Positions 15,838 to 24,532 of a stretch of DNA of 64,000 nt are shown piece by piece (position 1 is the stretch's first letter; every line of letters begins with the position of its first letter). Source of the DNA: PALSA-610 sp038213435. GTDB lineage: Bacteria; Actinomycetota; Acidimicrobiia; IMCC26256; PALSA-610. The DNA is taken from NCBI GenBank assembly GCA_038213435.1, contig JBBQTI010000010.1, positions 22,992-86,991 on the forward strand, read 5' to 3'. The notes below the pieces were generated by a model. The model did not search any database. It was given only the letters and a program-made list of their open reading frames with translations, and was not told the origin of the DNA. The position numbers and the translations under genes are program-made.

Positions 15838-17976
15838 GTGTCGCAACGGTGGTCGAACCTGCTGGTCTGGGCGGGGACGATCGCGTTCGTCGTCCTGGTC
15901 AGCAAGACCGCGTGGGCGGGCCACTCGATCGACGGGACGAGCCTGACCAACCTCGTCGTGCTCTCGCTCCCGCTCGCGGGCATCATCGCGATGGCCGCGA
16001 GCGGGCTCGTCGTCGTGTACACGACCACCGGGATCTTCAATTTCGCCCAGGGTGCCATCGGCATGTTCATGGCGTATGTCGACTGGGAGCTCACGGTCCA
16101 TCACGGCTTGCCGCAACTCCTCGTCCTGCCGCTCGTGGTGGTTGTGGTCGCGCCGCTGCTGGGGATTGCGCTCGACCGTGCGATCATGCGCCATCTCCAG
16201 GGCAAGGCGCTGGTGGTGCAGCTCTCGGTCACGGTCGGCTTGATGTTCGCGTTCATCGGTCTGGCGAACATGCTCTGGAACCAGAACAACGCGCACTCGA
16301 TGCCGGCGCTCTTCGCGGGTCACGGGTTCCACATCGGCCAGGTGTTGCTGACCTGGCACCGGTTCATCACGATCGTCGTCGCAGTCGCGCTCGCGATCGG
16401 CCTGCGCATCCTGTTGTTCAGGACGCGTATCGGCATCGCCATGCGCGCCGTCGTCGACAATCGTGATCTTGCTGCGCTCGGGGGCGCGCGCTCGTCGGTG
16501 CTCTCGAGCTTTGCCTGGGCGCTCGGGTGCTCCCTCGCGGCGCTCGCCGGCATCCTGCTCGCACCGGAAACGGCCGACATGTCGACCACCACGCTCACGT
16601 TCTTGATCATCACCGCGTTCGCGGCCGCGGTGGTCGGGCGCCTGCGCAGTCTGCCGCTGACCTACATCGGGGCGTTGATCCTCGCGCTCGCAACCCAGTG
16701 GTCCGGCTCGTTCCTCCGGTTCTCCGAACGTTGGACCAACGTGCCCGACGCGCTGCCCACGATCATGCTCTTCGTCGTGCTCCTGCTCTTGCCTCGCGCC
16801 GAGATCCAGTTCGCGCGCATCGGCCAGATTCGGCGCGTGGAGCGGGTGTCGTCGGTGCGCGATACAGCGATCGGGATGCTCGCGCTGCTCATCTTCATCG
16901 TGGTCCTGAGCACGTTCTTCCTGTCGAACACGGATACGACCAACCTCAGCCGATTCGCGCTCGGGATGTGCACGGCGCTCGTCGCGCTTTCACTCGTGCC
17001 CCTCACCGGTTGGGCCGGTCAGGTCTCGCTGGCGCCGCTCGCGTTCGCGGGGATCGGCGCGGTCGCGTACGCACGGCTCGGCGGCGCGCACGGCAGCATC
17101 TGGGCCGTCTTCCTGGCCGCCCTCGTTACGGTGCCGGTAGGTGCGCTGTTCGCGTTCCCCGCGATGCGGCTGCAAGGTCTCTACCTCGCGCTGGCGACGC
17201 TCGCGTTCGCGGCGATGGTCGAGGAGATCTTCTATTCGCAGCCGTTCGCGATCGGCGCGGGAGAGCGCGCGGTCGAGCCCGTACACCTGCTCGGTATCGA
17301 CTTCACGTCGAAGCGGGCGTTCCTGATCTTGGTGACAGTCGTCTTCGGATTATGCGGCATCGGCATTGTGGCGTTGCGGCGCAGCGCGTTCGGAAGACGG
17401 CTCGTCGCGCTGCGCGACAGCGAGGCGGCGTCAGTGACGGTCGGCGTGAACGTGCTCGAGACCAAGCTCGCGGTGTTCGCGCTGTCGGCCGGGATCGCCG
17501 GCTTTGCCGGCGCGTTCTTCGCCATGAACGCGAGGACGTTGAACGGCCCGACGGGATTCGAGATGATCGCAGGCCTGCCGATCGTGCTCGCGCTCGTCAT
17601 CGGGGGCGTCGGGTTCGTGGCGGGCGCGTTGTTCGCCGGCATTTTCGGTCTGTTCCTGATCCTGGTCCAGAGCGACTGGCACATCTCGCTGTGGATCGGA
17701 CTCACCTACCTCGCGCCGGGCCTCGCCGTCCTCGGCATCATCCAGAGCCCGTCCGGCGCGGTCGTGCCGATCGGAGAGGGCTTCGCCCGGCTGCTGCCCT
17801 GGCGTCACGACGCGCGGCGCGAATACGAGGAGATGACTGCAGCGGCCGCCGAACCCGAAGTCGGCGTGCTCGGCCTCGAGCGCCCGTTCGAGGAATCCGA
17901 CGTGCTGCTCGTCGACCGCGAGCTCGGCATCAGCAACGACGTTCCGCGCGCGGTCGCGGCTGCAAGGAGCGGATGA
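15838..17976 (+). CDS. fused LivH-LivM type ABC permease
   Basis: A 712-residue membrane protein combining both permease halves normally encoded separately. Residues 1-300 resemble LivH (GIFNFAQGAIGMFMAYV near 65-80, multiple hydrophobic helices); about 340-660 resemble LivM (TGWAGQVSLAPLAFAGIGA, LALATLAFAAMVEEIF, VGVNVLETKLAVFALSAGIA). A hydrophilic, acidic tail of about 50 residues follows. AAGGAG lies eight bases before the GTG at 15838. The single chain would form the whole transmembrane domain with LivG and LivF as ATPases. The stop is immediately followed by livG. Confidence 0.92.
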   Translation: MSQRWSNLLVWAGTIAFVVLVSKTAWAGHSIDGTSLTNLVVLSLPLAGIIAMAASGLVVVYTTTGIFNFAQGAIGMFMAYVDWELTVHHGLPQLLVLPLVVVVVAPLLGIALDRAIMRHLQGKALVVQLSVTVGLMFAFIGLANMLWNQNNAHSMPALFAGHGFHIGQVLLTWHRFITIVVAVALAIGLRILLFRTRIGIAMRAVVDNRDLAALGGARSSVLSSFAWALGCSLAALAGILLAPETADMSTTTLTFLIITAFAAAVVGRLRSLPLTYIGALILALATQWSGSFLRFSERWTNVPDALPTIMLFVVLLLLPRAEIQFARIGQIRRVERVSSVRDTAIGMLALLIFIVVLSTFFLSNTDTTNLSRFALGMCTALVALSLVPLTGWAGQVSLAPLAFAGIGAVAYARLGGAHGSIWAVFLAALVTVPVGALFAFPAMRLQGLYLALATLAFAAMVEEIFYSQPFAIGAGERAVEPVHLLGIDFTSKRAFLILVTVVFGLCGIGIVALRRSAFGRRLVALRDSEAASVTVGVNVLETKLAVFALSAGIAGFAGAFFAMNARTLNGPTGFEMIAGLPIVLALVIGGVGFVAGALFAGIFGLFLILVQSDWHISLWIGLTYLAPGLAVLGIIQSPSGAVVPIGEGFARLLPWRHDARREYEEMTAAAAEPEVGVLGLERPFEESDVLLVDRELGISNDVPRAVAAARSG

Positions 17977-18711
17977 ATGGGGCTGCTCGAGATCGAGGAG
18001 GTCTCCGTCCAGTTCGGGGGCCTGCTCGCGGTCGACGACGCTTCGCTCTCGGTCCCGGCGGGCCGTGTGACCGGTCTGATCGGGCCCAACGGAGCCGGCA
18101 AGACCACGCTCTTCAATGTGATCACCGGCTTGCAGGCGCCGAGCGGTGGTCGCGTCATGCTCGACGGCGAAGAGGTGACGCGCCGCCGCCCGTATCGGCG
18201 GGCGCGCCTCGGGATCGCACGCACGTTCCAACGACTGGAGGCGTTCGGTAGCCTCACCGCGCGCGAGAACGTGCTCGTCGCGCTCGAGATGCGCCGCCGT
18301 TGGGCGACGACGCGCTACGACTGCGGGAAGATCGCCGACGAGCTCCTCGAGCGGGTCGGCATCGCGCGCGTTGCCGACACCCGGGTCGAGGCGCTACCGA
18401 CCGGGAGTGCGCGGCTGGTCGAGCTCGCCCGCGCGCTCGCCACCGAGCCCAAGGTGTTGCTGCTCGACGAACCGTCGTCGGGTCTCGACGAGCAGGAGAC
18501 CGACGCGCTCGGCGTGTTGCTGCACGAGCTCACTACGGGCGGACTTGCCGTGCTCCTCGTCGAGCACGACATGCCGCTCGTGATGGAAGCGTGCAGCTAC
18601 ATCAGCGTGCTCGACTTCGGGCGCGTGATCGCGAGGGGTACACCGCGCGAGATCCAAGCCGACCCGTCGGTGCAACGGGCCTACCTCGGAACCACAAAGG
18701 CCGCGTCGTGA
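17977..18711 (+). CDS. livG: branched-chain amino acid-type ABC transporter ATPase (LivG)
   Basis: A 244-residue ATPase. Walker A GPNGAGKTT at 36-44, Walker B VLLLDEP at about 159-165, and the switch His in LLVEHDMPLVM are all present; the ABC signature is the LivG-like degenerate LPTGSARLVELARAL rather than LSGGQ. The ATG follows the permease stop directly and its own TGA overlaps the GTG of livF (GTGA), giving strong translational coupling. It pairs with LivF to energise the fused permease. Confidence 0.93.
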   Translation: MGLLEIEEVSVQFGGLLAVDDASLSVPAGRVTGLIGPNGAGKTTLFNVITGLQAPSGGRVMLDGEEVTRRRPYRRARLGIARTFQRLEAFGSLTARENVLVALEMRRRWATTRYDCGKIADELLERVGIARVADTRVEALPTGSARLVELARALATEPKVLLLDEPSSGLDEQETDALGVLLHELTTGGLAVLLVEHDMPLVMEACSYISVLDFGRVIARGTPREIQADPSVQRAYLGTTKAAS

Positions 18712-19484
18712 CGTCGGCAGTCGCGGCGAGCCCGGCGCGCGATGCATCGAGCGCGGTGCCCGTGCTCCAGCTCGCGGCCGTGCGCGCCGGTTACGGGCGG
18801 ATCGACGTGCTGCACGGCATCGATCTCGAGCTTCGGCCCGGCGAGGTATTCGCGCTGCTCGGCCCGAACGGCGCAGGTAAGTCGACGACGCTTGCCGTCG
18901 CGTCGGGCCAGATCACGCCGAGCTCCGGCGGATTGTTTCTGTGCGGACGCGATGTCACGGGTGCCTCGCCCGACGCGCTCGCGCGCGCCGGCGTGTGCCT
19001 GATCCCGGAAGGGCGAGGGATCTTCCCGAACTTGACCGTCGCCGAGAACCTGCGCATGGCGACCTACACGGGCGGCGCGTACCGCGACATCCTCGATCGC
19101 GCGTTCGCCCGGTTCCCACGCCTGGGCGAGCGCCGCAAGCAGACCGCGGGGACGCTTTCGGGCGGCGAGCAACAGATGCTCTCGATGGCGCGCGCGCTCG
19201 CGACCGAACCGGCCGTGCTGCTCATCGACGAGCTGTCGATGGGTTTGGCGCCGATCATCGTGGAAGAGCTGTACGAGCACGTGCGCGCGATCGCGGCCGC
19301 GGGCCTGTCGATCCTGATCGTGGAGCAGTTCGCGCACGAGATCCTCGGGCTCGCCGATCGCGCGGGCATCATGCTGCACGGACGCCTCTTGCACACGGGA
19401 CCGCCCGCGAGCATCGCAGACGAGCTCTCGGACGCGTATCTTGGCGCCGATCATGCGGCCCCGGGGGTCCATTCATCCCAGTGA
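18708..19484 (+). CDS. livF: branched-chain amino acid-type ABC transporter ATPase (LivF)
   Basis: A 258-residue ATPase. Walker A GPNGAGKST near 52-60, signature TLSGGEQQMLSMARAL, Walker B VLLIDEL-S-MGL (DEL in place of the usual DEP, normal for LivF), and IVEQFAHE with the H-loop. It has an N-terminal extension of about 18 residues (TSAVAASPARDASSAVP) before the first strand; the start was set at the GTG that overlaps the livG stop rather than the far longer upstream ORF. Last canonical gene of the transport operon. Confidence 0.93.
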   Translation: MTSAVAASPARDASSAVPVLQLAAVRAGYGRIDVLHGIDLELRPGEVFALLGPNGAGKSTTLAVASGQITPSSGGLFLCGRDVTGASPDALARAGVCLIPEGRGIFPNLTVAENLRMATYTGGAYRDILDRAFARFPRLGERRKQTAGTLSGGEQQMLSMARALATEPAVLLIDELSMGLAPIIVEELYEHVRAIAAAGLSILIVEQFAHEILGLADRAGIMLHGRLLHTGPPASIADELSDAYLGADHAAPGVHSSQ

Positions 19485-19497
19485 GGAGTTCCGAGTG

Positions 19498-19881
19498 ATG
19501 AACGACGAGAACACCGGTGCGGGCGGCACGCTGTCGTCGTCGCGCCTGGCCCAGTTCGAGGCCGAAGTCGCCAAGCTGAAGGTGACGGGCGGTGGCGCCA
19601 ATCCCGAGCGGTTGGGCTCACGCTGGGGTATCGGCCTGACCATCTTCGGGTTCGTCGTGTCCGTCATTTCCTGGTGGAGCGCGCTCGACGGCAAGGACGC
19701 CCTCAGCGTTCTGCGCGCCGAGACCTTCGCGTTCATCGGTGTCGGCATCGCAGTCGTCGGCATCGTGATCTGGGCCCGCAATTCGCTGACGCGCTACCTG
19801 CGGTACTGGATAATCCGGCTCGTGTACGAGCAGCGCGAACAAACCGAGCAGCTCATCCAGGCCCAGCGCGACAACAAATAG
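19498..19881 (+). CDS. 127-residue two-helix membrane protein linked to the Liv operon
   Basis: The ATG at 19498 follows GAGGAG and lies 13 bases after livF, so the gene is very probably the fifth cistron of the transporter operon. The product has a polar N-terminal 45 residues, two hydrophobic helices (about 44-62, IGLTIFGFVVSVISWWS; and 75-93, AFIGVGIAVVGIVIW), then a Tyr/Arg-rich and Gln/Glu-rich C-terminal helix (YEQREQTEQLIQAQ) that may form a coiled coil. I know no function; similar small membrane proteins trailing Liv operons in actinobacteria could be accessory or regulatory subunits. Confidence 0.75.
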   Translation: MNDENTGAGGTLSSSRLAQFEAEVAKLKVTGGGANPERLGSRWGIGLTIFGFVVSVISWWSALDGKDALSVLRAETFAFIGVGIAVVGIVIWARNSLTRYLRYWIIRLVYEQREQTEQLIQAQRDNK

Positions 19882-19893
19882 CGCGCCGAACGC

Positions 19894-21609
19894 TCAGCGG
19901 ATCGGCACCGTCAAGACACCAGCTGTGTCGATCAAGCGGCCGTCGATCACCTGGAGCACCTGAACCAGCATCTGATACTTCCCGGCGGTGGGAATCGTGG
20001 CGCCGTTCGTCAGGAAGTGATTCGCACCGGCGCGCGCGAGGTTCGCGGGAACCGATGTCGAGCGGTCGGCACTCACGAGCTTGGCCGAGATTTCGCGGAC
20101 ACTGAGGTCCTCGCCCTTCGGCGTGAGCGTGTACACGTGAATGGTGTTCAGCCCGACGCGAGCGGGATCTATCGTCACGTTGATCGTCATCGCGCTCTCG
20201 CCCGTGCCTGTGCTCACGCTGCCGGAGTACAGCTTCGGCGCGACCGCGCTACGCGCGGGTTGGGCGTTCACGAGCATCGCGGTCGCCGCGAGCACGGCGA
20301 TGCCGAACAGGACCTCTCCCGCGACCGTGCGGCGCAGACCGGCGACCGTCCGTTCGTCGATATCGGCGATCGCGCGGTCGGGCGCGTCGAGCGGTGCCGA
20401 CCGGTGCCTGCGTACGATCGACCGGCTGACCGCCGCGAGGGCCACGAGCCCGACGATGACGCCGAGCTTGATCAGGAGGAGGTGGCCGTAGCTCGTGCTC
20501 GTATAGCCGCGAGTCGTGAACCCGACCTCGCGCCACGACGCGAACGCGCCGGTCGCAACGAGAACGACGACGCACCAGAACGCGACGCGTGAGAAGGTCG
20601 TCAACGCGCGCCGGAGCCCGCCGCTGAAACCTCCGCCGAAGGCGGCGAGGAGGAGCACGACCAACCCGCCGAGCCAGACGCTCATCGCGAGCACGTGGAT
20701 GGTGTCGAGCGGCACCGCGAAGATCGTGAAGTCGCCGGTGGCCGCGTGTCCCGCATACCCGGCCGTGCCCGCCAGGCCTATCGCGACGATCGCGGCTGTG
20801 ATCTTCCATGAGATCGCGGCCCGACGATGGCCGTCGACTGGCGTGCGGAGTGCCAGGAGCGCCAACGCGCCGACGAGGAGGAGCGACCGGACCTCGGTCA
20901 CGTGACCGAAGCGCGTTTGCAACACGTCGTGGACGACCGACCACTTGAAGGCGTCGCCGATGCCGGAGCCTGCCGCGTACGGCCCTTGCAGCATCACCGC
21001 CGCTACCGTCGAAATCGCGAGGACGATCCAGCCGATCCACATCGCGCGGCCGGTCGACCGCGCCGCGCTCGAACCGCGTGTCAGGTACAGGAGGAATACC
21101 GCACCGCCGATCAGGAGCGCGAGTCCGGCGAAAACGCCGGCCCGGGCGACACCGAACAGGGCTCCGACGGTCACGCTGCTCTTGGGGTTCGTCTCGGCCG
21201 CGCAGCCCTTCGCGCTCGGCGGAGGCCCGGGCCCGATGCGAAGGGCGTAGGTGCCGCCGACAGGATGTGCGTCGGCCGAGATGACGTGCCACACGACGAG
21301 GTAGATGCCGGGCGCCAGCTTCGGAATCGACGCCAGGACCGTGTGATCGCTCGCCGCCGCGTGACGCGCCGTGCCCGTCGTTACGCGCTGACCGGCACAG
21401 GTGTACACGCGCACCGCGCCGAACGAGATCTCGACGTTCTCGCTGAACGTCAGGGAAAGGTCCGGCGGAGAGTCGGCCGCGACACCGTCCTTGGGTGGAT
21501 CCGTACTGTTCAAGACGGCGTGGGCCCACGCCGGGGCGGCGATCGCGACCAGGATGATTCCCGCGAGCGCCGGCACGACGCAGAGCCGAGCCGAGCGCCC
21601 TGCTCTCAT
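19894..21609 (-). CDS. CopC-CopD fusion copper-resistance/transport protein
   Basis: A 571-residue protein with three parts. A signal peptide ends at A29 and H30 begins the CopC domain (AHAVLNSTDPP, FSENVEISFGAVRVY, WHVISADAHPVGGTY), a cupredoxin-like periplasmic copper binder whose N-terminal His is a copper ligand. Residues about 150-425 form eight or more helices of CopD (AGVFAGLALLIGGAVF, LDTIHVLAMSVWLGGLVVL, YGHLLLIKLGVIVGL). The last 120 residues are an extracytoplasmic beta domain (INVTIDPARVGLNTIHVYTL) of the type seen in CopC/YtkA-like fusions. It probably binds or moves copper across the membrane. Divergent from the gene at 21694. Confidence 0.9.
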   Translation of the reverse strand: MRAGRSARLCVVPALAGIILVAIAAPAWAHAVLNSTDPPKDGVAADSPPDLSLTFSENVEISFGAVRVYTCAGQRVTTGTARHAAASDHTVLASIPKLAPGIYLVVWHVISADAHPVGGTYALRIGPGPPPSAKGCAAETNPKSSVTVGALFGVARAGVFAGLALLIGGAVFLLYLTRGSSAARSTGRAMWIGWIVLAISTVAAVMLQGPYAAGSGIGDAFKWSVVHDVLQTRFGHVTEVRSLLLVGALALLALRTPVDGHRRAAISWKITAAIVAIGLAGTAGYAGHAATGDFTIFAVPLDTIHVLAMSVWLGGLVVLLLAAFGGGFSGGLRRALTTFSRVAFWCVVVLVATGAFASWREVGFTTRGYTSTSYGHLLLIKLGVIVGLVALAAVSRSIVRRHRSAPLDAPDRAIADIDERTVAGLRRTVAGEVLFGIAVLAATAMLVNAQPARSAVAPKLYSGSVSTGTGESAMTINVTIDPARVGLNTIHVYTLTPKGEDLSVREISAKLVSADRSTSVPANLARAGANHFLTNGATIPTAGKYQMLVQVLQVIDGRLIDTAGVLTVPIR

Positions 21610-21693
21610 GTGCGGGTCACACTACGACGCGTGTGCGCGTGTCCCCGTGCGGGCCGATCTCGACGCGCACAGCGCGCGCCGTAACGTGCTCCC

Positions 21694-23199
21694 GTGCGCC
21701 GATCGGTCGCGATCCGATTCGTCGCGGTAGCCGCCGCGGCGATCGTGCTCGTCGGGCTGACGGCTGCGCCCGTGTCGGCGCACACCATCTCCGGGCCCCG
21801 GCCGACCAACTACCGCAGCCGGGTCGTCGCGATCGCGCCGGCGGTCCCCGGTATCAGCGCGCGCATCGTCGACCTCGGAAGCAGGATCGAGGTCACCAAC
21901 CGGAGCTCGACCGAGGTCACCATCCTCGGGTACGAAGGCGAGCCGTATCTCCGCATCGGGGCGAGCGGCGTCTTCGAGAACCTGCATTCTCAGGCGACCT
22001 ATGTCAATCGAACGCGTCTGGGTGGAACCGTTCCGGCGGACATCGACACCAAGCCCACCGCCGCCCCGCAGTGGAAGAAGATCTCGGACAGTCACACTGC
22101 GCGTTGGCACGACCACAACATTCACTGGATGAGTCCGAAGCCGCCGCCCCTCGTCGCGCAGTCGCCCGGGAGCTTCCATCATCTCTCGCAACGCAACATC
22201 GTCCTCCGCCGCAACGGGGAACGCGTCGCCATCGCCGTCTCGCTCGACTGGGTCCCAGGGCCGAGTGGTCTCCCGTGGATCCCGCCGCTGGTCGCCCTGT
22301 TCGCCGCCGGTGTGCTCGGCGCCGCGTTGGCGAGGTGGTCGCGTGCGCTGGCGGCGCTCCTTTGTCTGCTCGTGCTCTCGGACGTTGCCCACGCGATCGG
22401 ATTCGAGATCCCCCGACCCGGTGGCAATCTGACGAAGCTGGTGCAGTTCCTCGGCGGCAGCTTCGTGTCGATTGCCGTATGGATCGCGGCCGCGACGACG
22501 GTGATCGCGGTGCTGCGCCGCCGGGCGGATGCGCTTTACGGTGTGATCTTCGTCGCGCTGCTGGTCGCGTTGATCGGTGGCGCAACCGATCTCTCGGCGC
22601 TGTGGAAATCGCAGCTCCCCGATGCGGGCCCGGCGTGGCTCATGCGCGTCGAGGTCGTCGTCGCGCTCGGCCTCGGCGCCGGTCTCGTCGTGGGCGCGCT
22701 CGCGCGCATCCTTCGGAGCCGTACCTTCGCGGCCGACGACTGCGGAGGACAGTGGCTGTCGCTGCTCGTCTCGGGTCTCTCCGACGCCGAGCTCGCCCGG
22801 ATCGTGCGGGAGCTCGACGTCGACGAGGTGCTCGAGGTCGCGCTCCCGGAGCTCGCGACCCGAGCCGGGCCCGTCGCCGATGCCTTCGCAACCGGCTCCA
22901 TGGCGTTCGTTGTCACGGACCAGGACGTTCCGGTCACGTGGTCTGTCGCGCGCTCCGACGGTGCGACCGCCGGCCTCCGAGCGGCGCGCGGCCGCGTGGA
23001 GCCGACTGCGGCCGAGATACGCGCCCCGTTCGCGGTGGCGTTGCAGCTGCTCGCGGGGACGCTTCTCGTCGACGATGCCGTTGCCCGCTCGCTCATCACG
23101 ACCACTGGCGACGCCGCGTTCGTCACGCGGTTGGCGCCCTATCTTCCCGAGACGGCGACGGTCACTCGGGTGGTCGAGGATCCGGCGTCCGCTTCTTGA
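21694..23199 (+). CDS. copper-cluster membrane protein with C-terminal SCP2-like domain
   Basis: A 501-residue protein. A signal peptide ends about residue 29 (SAHTISGP); an extracytoplasmic domain (about 30-190) has the conserved YRSRVVAIAPAVPGISARIV, LGYEGEPYLRI, ATYVNRTR and ARWHDHNIHWM elements I associate with an unnamed actinobacterial family found beside CopC or YcnI genes; six hydrophobic helices cover about 195-345. The remaining 140 residues are cytoplasmic: LARIVRELDVDEVLEVALPE, VTWSVARSDGATAG, EIRAPFAVALQLLAGTLLVD, which follow the pattern of SCP2 sterol/lipid-carrier domains. The fusion is unusual. Its 3' end overlaps the converging DUF1775-like gene by 38 bases. Confidence 0.7.
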   Translation: MRRSVAIRFVAVAAAAIVLVGLTAAPVSAHTISGPRPTNYRSRVVAIAPAVPGISARIVDLGSRIEVTNRSSTEVTILGYEGEPYLRIGASGVFENLHSQATYVNRTRLGGTVPADIDTKPTAAPQWKKISDSHTARWHDHNIHWMSPKPPPLVAQSPGSFHHLSQRNIVLRRNGERVAIAVSLDWVPGPSGLPWIPPLVALFAAGVLGAALARWSRALAALLCLLVLSDVAHAIGFEIPRPGGNLTKLVQFLGGSFVSIAVWIAAATTVIAVLRRRADALYGVIFVALLVALIGGATDLSALWKSQLPDAGPAWLMRVEVVVALGLGAGLVVGALARILRSRTFAADDCGGQWLSLLVSGLSDAELARIVRELDVDEVLEVALPELATRAGPVADAFATGSMAFVVTDQDVPVTWSVARSDGATAGLRAARGRVEPTAAEIRAPFAVALQLLAGTLLVDDAVARSLITTTGDAAFVTRLAPYLPETATVTRVVEDPASAS

Positions 23200-23848
23200 A
23201 CCGCTCGAGTCGCGCGCGCAACTCGGCCTCGCGTTCGACCTCGCGTTCTTCGCCGTTCTCGTCGTTTTCATTGTCCCCGCGTCGACGCCATGCCCGGAAC
23301 CCGAGGACCCCACCCAGCACGACGCCGATACCGACGAGTGCGACACTCGCAAGAACCATCGACGAAAGCCCGTTCGACCCGGCTGACGGCGGCTTCACGC
23401 CCGCGTAGACGATCTGTCCCAGGACCCGGTCGGTGGCATTGCTCGGGTCGGGAGTCGCGCGGGCGACGACCTTGCCGTCGGCCGCTCTCTGCACGACGGA
23501 GACGCCGAACGCCCCGCGGGTGGACGCGGTGACGCCGAGCGAGAAGTACTCGCACATGAACCTCGCGATCGGGCCGCCCCGATAGCGCGCGCTCGATCCG
23601 TTGTGTGTCGCCGTCCAACCGGCCTTGGCGTCGACGCGGTCGAGCTGGAGCCCGGCAGGAACGCTGATCTCGACGTCGGGAACGTCCATGGCTTCGACGG
23701 TCACCCCGACGGCGATCGTCGACGGTTGCCCGACGTTGACCTCCACCGGCCGGGGGCAGATGTGCGCCGACGCGGGTGCGACGGTGAGCCCGAGAACGGC
23801 TGCCGTGGCAACGCTCGTAACCAGCGCGAGAGCGGCCGACCGACGCAC
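23162..23848 (-). CDS. YcnI/DUF1775-like secreted, membrane-anchored protein
   Basis: About 228 residues from the GTG at 23848. A signal peptide ends at SAH, and the mature N-terminus HICPRPVEVNVGQPSTIAVG starts with His, as in YcnI-type proteins where that His binds copper. Beta strands follow (VEISVPAGLQLDRV, GWTATHN, ARYRGGPI), then a single hydrophobic helix near 170-190 and a charged cytoplasmic tail rich in Arg and Glu. The family is linked to copper handling. It is distant from classical YcnI (C instead of V after the first His-Ile), so the domain call is moderate. It converges with the SCP2-fusion gene. Confidence 0.65.
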   Translation of the reverse strand: MRRSAALALVTSVATAAVLGLTVAPASAHICPRPVEVNVGQPSTIAVGVTVEAMDVPDVEISVPAGLQLDRVDAKAGWTATHNGSSARYRGGPIARFMCEYFSLGVTASTRGAFGVSVVQRAADGKVVARATPDPSNATDRVLGQIVYAGVKPPSAGSNGLSSMVLASVALVGIGVVLGGVLGFRAWRRRGDNENDENGEEREVEREAELRARLERFKKRTPDPRPPE

Positions 23849-23920
23849 GGGGCCGCACGCTATCGCCGGGCCCTGCCGTCCCGACCGGCGTCGCGGGAAG
23901 CGAATCGGTACGCTCGGGTC

Positions 23921-24502
23921 GTGCGCATCCGCTTGCTCGTGCCTTTTTCCGTCGCAATCGCCCTTGCCCTCGCAGCCTGCGGCGGGAGCTCTAAACCCTC
24001 CTCGTCCTCCTCCTCGAGCGCCACGACGCCTCCGGGCCCGACGACGACCGGGCACATCGCGCGGGTGGCGTCGAGCAGGCCGTCGGTATCGGCGAAGATG
24101 GTCTGCGAGACCGAGGCGCAAACGGACATCTACGACAGCGCGACCGGTGTGAAGACGGTGTCGCTCTCGACGCCGACCTGGACCGACCACGTGTACTCGT
24201 GCGACTACGTCTACCCCGGCGGCGCGCGGATGCGCCTCTCGGTCAAAGAGGTGTCGAACGAGGCGGAGACCACCGCCTACTACGACTCGCTCGCGACCAA
24301 GCTGCACAAGACGAATGCCAAGATCTCCGTCCCGGGTGCATTCCAGGTACAGGACGGATCGGTCGTCGTGCGCAAGGACTTCAAGATCCTGCTCGTCGAC
24401 GTGACGAAGCTCCCGGCCCAGTTCGGTGTTCCGTCGGCTTCGCGCGGCGACGTGGCCATCAATGTCGCCGTGACGATCATGGGATGCTGGGTCGGCGCGT
24501 GA
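23921..24502 (+). CDS. secreted lipoprotein of unknown function
   Basis: A 193-residue lipoprotein from the GTG at 23921: basic start, hydrophobic h-region LVPFSVAIALALAAC, with C20 as the acylated cysteine, then a Ser/Thr/Pro linker to about residue 50. The mature domain has three further cysteines (VCETEAQTD, YSCDYVYPGG, MGCWVGA), so disulfides are possible, and alternating strands such as RMRLSVKEVSN and VVRKDFKILLVDV. No enzyme motif is seen. The gene stands alone, separated by 30 bases from the convergent acyl-CoA dehydrogenase. Confidence 0.75.
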   Translation: MRIRLLVPFSVAIALALAACGGSSKPSSSSSSSATTPPGPTTTGHIARVASSRPSVSAKMVCETEAQTDIYDSATGVKTVSLSTPTWTDHVYSCDYVYPGGARMRLSVKEVSNEAETTAYYDSLATKLHKTNAKISVPGAFQVQDGSVVVRKDFKILLVDVTKLPAQFGVPSASRGDVAINVAVTIMGCWVGA

Positions 24503-24532
24503 TCCCCGCCCCGGTCTGATCCGCCGATCCGT

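Noticed and set aside
13596..16094. An 832-codon minus-strand open frame over the Rieske, LivK and LivHM genes
   Set aside because: Antisense to genes with clear motifs; its own translation shows no domain.
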